Below are positions 57,028 through 64,000 of a DNA stretch of 64,000 nucleotides, one piece after another. Location of the stretch: contig JADKFC010000003.1 in the NCBI GenBank assembly GCA_016717655.1, forward strand, positions 338,707 through 402,706, given 5' to 3'. How positions within the stretch are numbered: position 1 is the first letter of the stretch; every line of letters starts with the position of its first letter. This stretch comes from Saprospiraceae bacterium. Lineage in GTDB: Bacteria > Bacteroidota > Bacteroidia > Chitinophagales > Saprospiraceae. A program made the position numbers and the translations under genes. Under the pieces are notes generated by a model. That model was not told where the DNA came from and ran no database searches. It saw only the letters and a list, made by a program, of their open reading frames with translations.

Positions 57028-58650
57028 ATGATTAATCTGAGATTAAAGCAGGAGCGAATAGCAGTAGCCCCTGTAGATTTTAGCAAACGCCTGATTTGGC
57101 CGTGGAGGCGATGCAAGGTAAGAATCCTTGTGGTAGCCGATGGTGGTATTGACTTTAGTACCAACGATTTTGGACTTTCAGAACTCATCACCAAGGCGCT
57201 GAATTCCAGTGGTCGACCCTATGTTGATTTTATCGTGAAAACGGCGCATAGAAACAACGGGGTAACGTGTGACAGTCCCGGCTTCCGTTTTGACAACAGC
57301 CAGAATCCACCGGCCGCGTTAAAATTTAACAATGCCAATTTTGACCAGGTATGGTTGTTTGGTGTGGAACGCAATGGCAACCTGCCCGCATTGGAACTCA
57401 AGGCCCTGACCGATTTTATGAATGCCGGTGGTGGCGTATTTGCCACGGGCGACCATGAAAATCTGGGACAGTTTATGTGTTCAGAAATTCCCCGCGTAAG
57501 AAGTATGCGCAAGTGGTATTGGCCGGTAGCTCCTGCCGGCAGACTGGTAGCCCCTGATGGAGGTTCTGCCAATCGACTGGATACCACGGTGGTGGGAGAC
57601 ACAGCCAATTATCAATTTGATGACCAGAGCGATGAGACCCCTCAAAACATCATCCCCCGCATGTTTACAGTGGGCGCTTCATCGGTTGCCCACCCCTTGT
57701 TGAGCAAGAGCGGTGGCATCATTAGGGTCTTGCCCGATCATGCCCATGAAGGTGAGTGTGTAGTACCTACCAACCTTACCGAAAAGGTAATACCCGGTGA
57801 TGCACGGGATGAATATCCAGTGGCCTTGGGAGGCGGTGCCCGCGTTCAGCCCCAGATTGTTGCCATATCTTATTCCGGGGCAGGTCAGCTGACCGATGTC
57901 GGAAAGCCCGCCGTGAACCCCCGTTGTTTTGGTGCTATCTGCGCTTACGATGGTCATTTGGCCGGTGTGGGCAGGGTATCAGTTGATGCCACCTGGCACC
58001 ATTTTTTGAACATCAACCTCAATGGCACTGGCAGTGGACGACCAGGAGATACCGGATATTATGTAGGAGGAGTGCCCAATGCCGCGTATTACGACATTAT
58101 CCGTTATTTCAGAAACATCGCCATCTGGCTCAGTCCAAAAGCACTGCAATTTTGTTTCCGTTTCAGATGGATCTATTACATCCGCTACAGCTTTCCGCTC
58201 ATTTGGGAATTGCACAAATTTGAATACTGGGATTGGAAGTCACTGCTGGATGCAGGCAGCAGGGTGAGGGTCATGTTGGAAGAAACATTTTCGCACGCCG
58301 AAATTTACGAAACCGCCAAGGTATTGTTGGCAGGTGCCGCCGGAGAAAAAAACCAGACCCTCGTCAATGCACTGGCAGGTTTGAGTACCGAGAAAGAAAA
58401 CATCTTTCCTCCACTGCTCAAAGAAGATACGGTGATCAACTTGGTTTTGGGTGCCACCATCCAGAGCATTGTCAACCAGCTGCCAGAGTTCCCCAACGAA
58501 GCAGCCGAATATTTCAGTGATAAATCGGACGACAAAAAACTGGAAGCCATCATCTCTGAAGGGCTCGACCAGGGCTTAAACGCCGTAGCTGCCTTGCTCA
58601 AAGACCAGGAAGCTTTTGCCAAAAGGTTTAATAAGTTGTTAGGTAAGTAA
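57028..58650 (+). CDS. Unknown protein with class I glutamine-amidotransferase-like (ThuA-like) N-terminal fold
   Basis: 540 residues. Residues about 30-170 alternate strands and helices (VRILVVADGGIDFSTNDFG, FDQVWLFGVE, LTDFMNAGGGVFATGDHE) as in ThuA or DJ-1/GATase-like folds, with a conserved-looking GDHENLGQFMCSEIPRVRSMRKWYW stretch split by short turns. A middle part has GVSVDATWHHF-like segments (actual text VSVDATWHHFLNIN near 315-328). The last 150 residues are helical. No nucleophile elbow Cys is obvious, so catalysis is doubtful. No signal peptide. I do not recognise a named family. It stands alone, preceded by repeats and followed by a terminator. Confidence 0.6.
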   Translation: MINLRLKQERIAVAPVDFSKRLIWPWRRCKVRILVVADGGIDFSTNDFGLSELITKALNSSGRPYVDFIVKTAHRNNGVTCDSPGFRFDNSQNPPAALKFNNANFDQVWLFGVERNGNLPALELKALTDFMNAGGGVFATGDHENLGQFMCSEIPRVRSMRKWYWPVAPAGRLVAPDGGSANRLDTTVVGDTANYQFDDQSDETPQNIIPRMFTVGASSVAHPLLSKSGGIIRVLPDHAHEGECVVPTNLTEKVIPGDARDEYPVALGGGARVQPQIVAISYSGAGQLTDVGKPAVNPRCFGAICAYDGHLAGVGRVSVDATWHHFLNINLNGTGSGRPGDTGYYVGGVPNAAYYDIIRYFRNIAIWLSPKALQFCFRFRWIYYIRYSFPLIWELHKFEYWDWKSLLDAGSRVRVMLEETFSHAEIYETAKVLLAGAAGEKNQTLVNALAGLSTEKENIFPPLLKEDTVINLVLGATIQSIVNQLPEFPNEAAEYFSDKSDDKKLEAIISEGLDQGLNAVAALLKDQEAFAKRFNKLLGK

Positions 58651-58973
58651 TGAAGTGAAGGTTCCTCAATGTAAAAAATGGGGAACCTTCCTTTTCTATA
58701 TTTCTAACCGGGACAAACTATAATTTTGGGCAATAGCAAGGTTTTGTAAAAAGTTCAAAATATTATTTTTTCCATTACCTCTGATAGGCGCATAGGCTTG
58801 TAAATAGCAGATAATGAGGGTAATGGATTGAATGAAATCCATTGGGATAAAGGATTAAATCCGGTAATACAATCAATATACGATGGTCTTTTCAAAGAAA
58901 TCATTTCTGTAGCCTTTCTTTTAACTCACTTCGTCAATGGTTTTTAATCACTAGCAATTGACATGTTGGTTTT
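58651..58973. other. Convergent non-coding gap, about 320 bases
   Basis: Apart from the terminator at 58657-58690, only A/T-rich sequence without an open frame or recognisable repeat. Confidence 0.5.
58657..58690 (+). terminator. Stem-loop terminator after the unknown gene
   Basis: GAAGGTTCC (58657-58665) pairs with GGAACCTTC (58682-58690), followed by CTTTTCT, 7 bases after the stop. Confidence 0.7.
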
Positions 58974-59477
58974 CTAATTTTTATCTTGAACCAATGCTGA
59001 CAACACAATTTCCAGGTTTTGAAGCGTGGCAGTAAAACCAATTTTGAAGCCATCGAGCAAGTTCTCCATTCGTTCAAAAGATTCATTGTAGATGGAGATG
59101 GTCACTTTTGTTATGCCATTGTGTTCGCTGAATTGATAGTCCCATTCAGAACCAGGTAGCTGGGGGTTTTCATCTTTATCTGCAAAGGCGTTGTACAATT
59201 TGAAATTTGATTGGGGGGTGATGGAGGTATATTCCTGGATGGCCCAGCGCTCCTCTCCCGTGGGACTTACCATAGCATAAAAATGTTTACCACCTACTTT
59301 GAAGTCCAGGTATTTTATTTTGCAAGTCCATGGCTTGGGCGCTATCCATTTTTCAAGAATCTCTGGTTTGGTAAAGGCATCCCATACCAGCGAAAGTTCG
59401 GCAGCAAATTCTCTGGTTATCACTACCGTTTTTGCTGCTTTATCTACTACAAAGTCAAATGCTAAATCCTGGCTCAT
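58974..59477 (-). CDS. SRPBCC/AHSA1-domain protein
   Basis: 167 residues. The START-like fold is indicated by VITREFAAELSLVWDAFTKPEILEKWIAPKPW near the N-terminus, a central beta sheet with GKHFYAMVSPTGEERWAI, and the long C-terminal helix. Proteins of the Aha1-C/activator-of-Hsp90-like group encoded with ArsR regulators are common; they bind hydrophobic ligands of unknown identity. The start overlaps the ArsR-type stop by four bases, so the two form an operon. Confidence 0.9.
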   Translation of the reverse strand: MSQDLAFDFVVDKAAKTVVITREFAAELSLVWDAFTKPEILEKWIAPKPWTCKIKYLDFKVGGKHFYAMVSPTGEERWAIQEYTSITPQSNFKLYNAFADKDENPQLPGSEWDYQFSEHNGITKVTISIYNESFERMENLLDGFKIGFTATLQNLEIVLSALVQDKN

Positions 59478-59794
59478 TTTTTCTGTTTTTTAATGGTTGT
59501 TAATACCGTGTCCAATTGATTAAATCGAGTTTCCCAAATCTTTCTATATTGCTCTAACCAAATATCAATCTCTTTCATTTTGACAATATCGAGAGAGTAA
59601 TATATTTCTCTACCCTGAAACTCCTGTTTCACCAGCTCACATTCTGTGAGTATCCGCAAATGTTTAGACACTGCCTGCCTGCTTGTATTAAAGTTTTCTG
59701 CAATGGCATTGGGCGTCATTCCCTGCAGTGCAATTAAAGCTATTATAGCCCTTCTTGTGGGGTCAGCTATGGCTTGAAACACATCTCGCCTCAT
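59474..59794 (-). CDS. ArsR-family winged-helix transcriptional regulator
   Basis: 106 residues. MRRDVFQAIADPTRRAIIALI is the ArsR start; the recognition helix lies in NTSRQAVSKHLRILTECELV and the wing in EFQGREIYYSLD. The metal-binding ELCVCD-type motif is absent, so it belongs to the SdpR-like non-metal group usually paired with SRPBCC proteins. It probably represses its own promoter (59828-59859). Confidence 0.93.
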   Translation of the reverse strand: MRRDVFQAIADPTRRAIIALIALQGMTPNAIAENFNTSRQAVSKHLRILTECELVKQEFQGREIYYSLDIVKMKEIDIWLEQYRKIWETRFNQLDTVLTTIKKQKK

Positions 59795-60105
59795 TGGTCT
59801 TCATCATTATATGAAACTAATCGGTTGCAAATATATGTGCAACTTTTCGGTTTCGCAAATTTTTAGGGAATTTTTTAATTAGGGGGTGGGGGGATTATGC
59901 TATAAACTAAGTATTGGGTTGGAAATTTTAAGTTACATATTAACGGACGTCCCGGCTGGATGAGGTTTTTCACAGCTATTACCGTATTTATTTATTTTTC
60001 TCAGGGCTGATCGTTAATACTTGATTCAAAAAGTGAGTATAGTGTTGAATTTTTATCGACTTAAGGTATGGTATGGACGTGGGTTCCGAAGACCTAATGA
60101 TACCA
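59795..60105. other. Non-coding gap, about 310 bases
   Basis: Holds the arsR promoter at its left end. The rest is A/T-rich with no open frame of note, ending at the restored stop of the CARF nuclease gene. Confidence 0.45.
59828..59859 (-). promoter_or_regulatory. Promoter of the arsR-SRPBCC operon with overlapping inverted repeat
   Basis: On the minus strand TTTG (59859-59856), 20 bases, then TATATTTG (59835-59828): the full Bacteroidota -33/-7 arrangement. An inverted repeat GTTGCA (59824-59829), 8 bases, TGCAAC (59838-59843) covers the -7 box and is a candidate operator for the adjacent ArsR-type regulator. Confidence 0.65.
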
Positions 60106-61509
60106 TTATCCGTTTGTGTTATATAAAGGATTCTGCATTGTGATTGTAGACACAAAATGAAATATGATGGGTGTCAAAGAAAAAGGAAGCGTATATAATT
60201 TTTTAAGGTATTCAATGGCATCGAGATTCTCGGATGTAAAATCCTCCCCAGAAATAAGGGATGATGATCACAAAACGGGTGTAGATACCTGCCAGGTTTT
60301 CCAGACGTTTAATGCGCGATAATAGATCTTTGGCATCTGAGGCAAATGTTTTGGCATCTAATGAAATCAATACGGCATTGTGTAAATTAAGCAATATGTC
60401 ATGCTCACCTCTTGCAGCCGATTGACCATTGGTGGTAACTTCTATATTGATAAAATATTCAAGTAACTTCGTTTTTGGATGAGACTGAATAAATTTTGCT
60501 ACTTCTGATTGAATGATTTTTTCAAAATATTGGGGAGGATTTAACACTTCAAAATGATGATAAGCTTCTCTCAACTGAAAATTGTCATCATTGGTTAGTT
60601 TTAGATACCGCTCAATTGTTTTTTTGGAGAATGCTGGAGGTAACAAAGGTTGTAAATCAATTTTGGCGCTTTCGAAATTGCGCGATGCAAATGTTGCTCC
60701 CGGATATTTCTTTCTGATAACGTCTATCATCTCGACCTTATATTCAGACCAACTTTCTTTTACCTTTTGATGATAAGCATCGCTGGCTTCTTTCAGCTTA
60801 CTTGTGAGATCTTCTTTTATTTGCTTTAGAATCTTATTCATTATGGTCATCTGATCAGATGGTAAACTACCTGTTTTATTTTCTATTTCTGGGACATCCT
60901 CATGCTGTTGGCCTGAGTAATTTAGAAACCGATAAAATGCGATTCTAAAATTGGGATCTTTAAAGTGGTTCGTTATTCCAATATCATCAGAATGGACAGG
61001 GTCATTAAACAGGGTGAAATTATAAAGTTTAAGAATATGCTTTAAGTGGACATCGGCAGCCAAATTTTCGCTGTAATGTCCTGCTTTTGAGAATAGGTCC
61101 ATTTTATTTTCCTCGATATTGGGATAAATCACCTCCCAACCTCGCTCCCATTTGTTTTCAAGGGCATAGGTCCAAATGCTGAGTGCTATGGCCTTGACGC
61201 CGCCACCAATGTTGATGACGACTTCATTTTCTCCCTTTAAATTTTCAGCCAATAAATGGCCGGCCGTATTGTAGTCAGCCATCATTAGTCTGTTGACAAT
61301 GATGGGTTCTTCACTTAAATCCTTTATAAATGCTTCAAGCAAATCTGTCCACAATTTTACCTTGCCTTTTTCGAAGTGAGGATGGTCATTTTTAATGTTT
61401 TTAACTGATACCGGGTATCAGTAAAAAGGGGAAGGATGTTAACGCTGTTTTGAGCAGTGGCAATACACACATAGTGGATGCCGGGTGAAGAAGCCTGGTT
61501 TTCGTTCAT
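60106..61509 (-). CDS. Card1/Can2-like CARF-domain nuclease (two frameshifts)
   Basis: As given, only 60212-61354 is open. Adding one base to the T5 run 61398-61402 extends the N-terminus to MNENQASSPGIHYVCIATAQ, and removing one base near 60258 extends the C-terminus to a stop at 60106, giving about 467 residues. The N-terminal part has the CARF-like pattern with VVINIGGGVKAIALS where Card1/Can2 proteins carry NxTGGTKxM. The C-terminal part has a PD-(D/E)xK nuclease pattern: GEHDILLNL (Asp), then ISLDAKTF with Lys, and a following helix. Family knowledge: cyclic-oligoadenylate-activated nucleases of type III CRISPR. No CRISPR array or cas gene is in the window. The C-terminal correction is the less certain one. 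Confidence 0.65.
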
Positions 61510-61658
61510 ATTTGGTGGTTGATAGTGGGATAAAGATAGGGTAAATATTGATCCCGCGACACGAACCCAGGTCTGATTAGTTACAATAATAGATCAAGTA
61601 TAATGAAATCTACATTTGGCAATCCAAATTTCATTGTCGGCAAACTGGTTAAAAGAGT

Positions 61659-61808
61659 CTAAGGCAGCTTACTCCAATGCTCATAAATATTTTTCAACTT
61701 GGTCACAATCTCAATAAAATTCACCTTGGCAGTGGATAGATGACTCCCTCTATTTCGATAAAATAGATAAGCTTTACACCTTTGCACAGCATTATATTTT
61801 AATCAACT
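61659..61808 (-). pseudogene. Possible gene remnant (about 50 codons, no start)
   Basis: A frame with no start codon reads ...RCKAYLFYRNRGSHLST and IEIVTKLKNIYEHWSKLP up to a stop at 61659. It looks protein-like (amphipathic, Tyr/Lys-rich helix) and overlaps the end of the T9SS gene by 17 bases. It may be the tail of a displaced gene. Family not recognised. Confidence 0.25.
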
Positions 61809-63448
61809 TGTAAATGCCTGTTGCCCCATTGGCTATTAATTTTACAAAATATAAGCCATTGGGATATGAGCTAAAATCTAATTCCCATTGCTTTATTTGG
61901 TGCGTTTTTTGGAATGAAATAGTCCGTAACGATGCATCGTGAATGCTGATAAAGCCTTCATAGGGATATTCAAAATCAACTTTGAGAATATCTTTTACAG
62001 GATTTGGATACAATTTAACTTCGTTTTGACTAAAGAAGGTATTTTCTGTGTTGGTTTGAAAATCGATGATATCGTTGAGATCTACAGCAAAAAGGTAATT
62101 TCTTTCTTCCACGCTTCCATTTGCCATGGCCGTATTTTTTTGGGCACAAATAACGATGGTTTCATTCTCAGTAAGGGTAGAAAAGTGGACGTTGGCGAAG
62201 CTAAGCTCTGTATTAGTTATATTTTCTGTTATTGATCCAATAAAATCCAAAACATTTTGATCCAAAGTAAACAGATCGTAACCTAACCTTTTTGTGTGGG
62301 AAGGGAAACCGCCATAAAGATCTTTTCCTTTGTATTTACCAAAATAGATTAGACGGGATGAATAGGCGTTCTCTTGAAATTGAAGATGCTGATAGTTTTC
62401 AAATATCTGACCTTCCAGGTTTATTTTGATCAAATAGCGAGCTTTGTCATCTAATGAGTTTGGATTGATCAAAAAATAATTAGATAATACAATGTTTTGG
62501 CCGTCAAAAAAATTGTATTCAAATCCGTTAATGGAGAATGGTTCAGGGATATGATCTTCAAGATTAATCCTGAAGACTTCAAATAGATTAGCAGGGTTTT
62601 TAATATTGATCAAAGCCAATTGGTAACGGTGTTTTTGACTGATATTTCCCAGTTTAAATGATCTTTGAAAATGAAGTACTGCCACAAGGGTATCATTTAC
62701 TTGAATCGGTTGTGGAGGGCTAAAAAATGACCAATGTAGTGAATCACCTGTTATAGGCTTGTAGTAAAATTTCTTTATTATTTCATCTGAAATTCTGCAT
62801 GCGCCATCAAAGGTTTTAAAATAGAGAAACCCAAGCGGTTGATTGCCCACATATTCCGAATTAACGCCTGAGAAGAGATAATTTTCATCTTTTATTCTTT
62901 GGTAAATAAAATTATTGGCATGACCGGTAAGCCCAGTCATGAAGCCACCATCAACTGTTTGACTGTTGTAAAAATTGAGAACATTGCCATGCTGCTGGTC
63001 CAGTACAATTCGCGATGCATATTTATAGTTGTTGATAAGAGAAAGATCCAAAGCGGTAGAAGCCATTAATTCAATCTCCCCTCCTTCAACTTTTTGCACT
63101 GTGGAATGAATAATTATGAGTAAAATTTGCATCCTCATACTTATATAAGTTCTTTTTCCAATCTACCTTGCCCGACTCCAAATTCATTTTCCTAATTTGG
63201 TTGCCGCAAACACTTCCTTTTGAATTTTCTGTCAGCGCAAAATTAAGAATAGCATTTTCTTCACCTTTGCTTTCTAGTATTGAAACACCATAGATACTAT
63301 TTAAGCCATTATTTTTACCGACAGTAGGATAATTTTCTATTTGAAGCAGTTCAGACCACTTTATTTGTGCTTCGTGTAGTTTTGGGGGTTGGGAATAGGA
63401 CAAAAAATTGAGTAATAACAGCAAGAATAAGCAAAATGAATATTTCAT
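61792..63448 (-). CDS. T9SS-sorted secreted protein of unknown function (one frameshift)
   Basis: Removing one base from the T5 run at 63091-63095 (+ strand) joins the 120-residue N-terminal frame to the rest, reading FHSAKVEGGEIEL, for about 551 residues. A signal peptide (about 1-19, ending SYSQ) is followed by repeated beta-strand segments with YLFSGVNSEYVG and LYGGFPSHT motifs that suggest a beta-propeller-like domain. The C-terminal 75 residues are a T9SS type A domain (LYPNPVKDILKVDF start, TGIYKLIKI end). No catalytic motif recognised. It is followed on the same strand by the CARF nuclease gene, about 280 bases away. Confidence 0.75.
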
Positions 63449-64000
63449 TATCTATTTTATTAAAAGGGTCACTCATAAAACTGCAGTTACCAAATTTAAT
63501 ATTAATTTGGTAACCGCCTTTATAAAAAAAAAAGAATGTACGTTTGAAATTAATTAATAATCTGCCGGGCAATCAAATTGCAGGGTAGGCATCTTATAAT
63601 TGATATTCGATTGGCGGTGACAAGCACATCGGAATTCCTTCTTCACATTCAGCTTGGGGTTCCGAGAGTTTTGATTGAACTGACGATATCGTACTACTTT
63701 TTCAAGCATGTTGGTTATTGGATTGTAACAAACTTCAACCAACCGTTCACAATAGCAGGTACTACTGCAATTTTAACAAGTAATAATAAAATATATTTCT
63801 ATTTAACAATTAATCAGCTTATTCAAATTTCGAAATATTATTTGTTTTTAATGAAATTCAATTGATATTACAAAATTAAATTTGGCTTGCATCAATTCGA
63901 CGGAATCAATTATTGCATACTAGATTTTGACTTTGTATTAGAGGAATTATTAAATTACACAAAAATATTACTATCCATCAAAAATATTATAGAATATATT
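63449..64000. other. A/T-rich region at the window end, about 550 bases
   Basis: Mostly very A/T-rich. It holds one small doubtful open frame (63554-63742) and no other signal; a neighbouring gene presumably starts beyond the window. Confidence 0.45.
63554..63742 (-). CDS. Doubtful small Cys-containing open frame
   Basis: 62 codons from a TTG, open upstream for a few more Cys-containing codons (CYCERLVEVCYN). It contains FRCACHRQSN and ends LQFDCPADY. The Cys pairs look less random than in shadow frames, but there is no signal peptide, no ATG start and no recognised family. Confidence 0.22.
   Translation of the reverse strand: MVEVCYNPITNMLEKVVRYRQFNQNSRNPKLNVKKEFRCACHRQSNINYKMPTLQFDCPADY

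Overview
The window is a chromosomal piece of a Bacteroidota bacterium, most likely Saprospiria (Saprospiraceae-like). Several proteins end in type IX secretion (T9SS) sorting domains. There are SdrD-B-like and SprB-type surface repeats, an ECF sigma factor next to a membrane-anchored beta-barrel protein, and upstream elements of the Bacteroidota -7 type TAnnTTTG. No rRNA, tRNA or CRISPR array was seen.

Layout. 0-9 kb: two tandem T9SS paralogs, a reverse-strand cluster (rimK, aspartoacylase-like, PBP4-type carboxypeptidase, DinB-like) and a secreted endonuclease/exonuclease/phosphatase-fold protein. 8.8-13.6 kb: galE, ligA and a subclass B1 metallo-beta-lactamase in one run, opposite cysQ. 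13.6-17.8 kb: a surface lipoprotein, an ECF sigma factor and an anti-sigma-like/beta-barrel fusion. 18.4-21 kb: a DUF4252-like protein, aat, clpS and a peroxiredoxin. 21.2-29 kb: a 2236-residue SdrD-like repeat protein and a TPR/TonB-C-like partner. 29-32.3 kb: an unknown helical protein, beta-carbonic anhydrase and bestrophin.

32.6-49.7 kb is the striking part. A cytochrome-b-like membrane protein, a ferredoxin/flavoprotein, a 23-CxxCH cytochrome, a 2280-residue cytochrome in which I counted 91 CxxCH motifs, an outer-membrane beta-barrel and a lipoprotein follow one another with overlapping or nearly touching genes. A fused CcsBA-type haem-attachment protein lies convergent to them. The gene order suggests an inner-membrane-to-outside electron conduit; this is inference.

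49.8-58.7 kb: a methyltransferase, rfbA, an MBL-fold hydrolase, a HAD hydrolase, a DUF418-like membrane protein and an unknown amidotransferase-like protein, separated by two repeat-rich non-coding stretches. 59-63.5 kb: an SRPBCC/ArsR pair, an orphan Card1/Can2-like CARF nuclease and a T9SS protein.

Nine genes are interrupted by single-base indels, nearly all in mononucleotide runs and mostly one base missing. Restoring one base each time gives a continuous family-like protein. I read this as residual sequencing error and give such genes their full extent.
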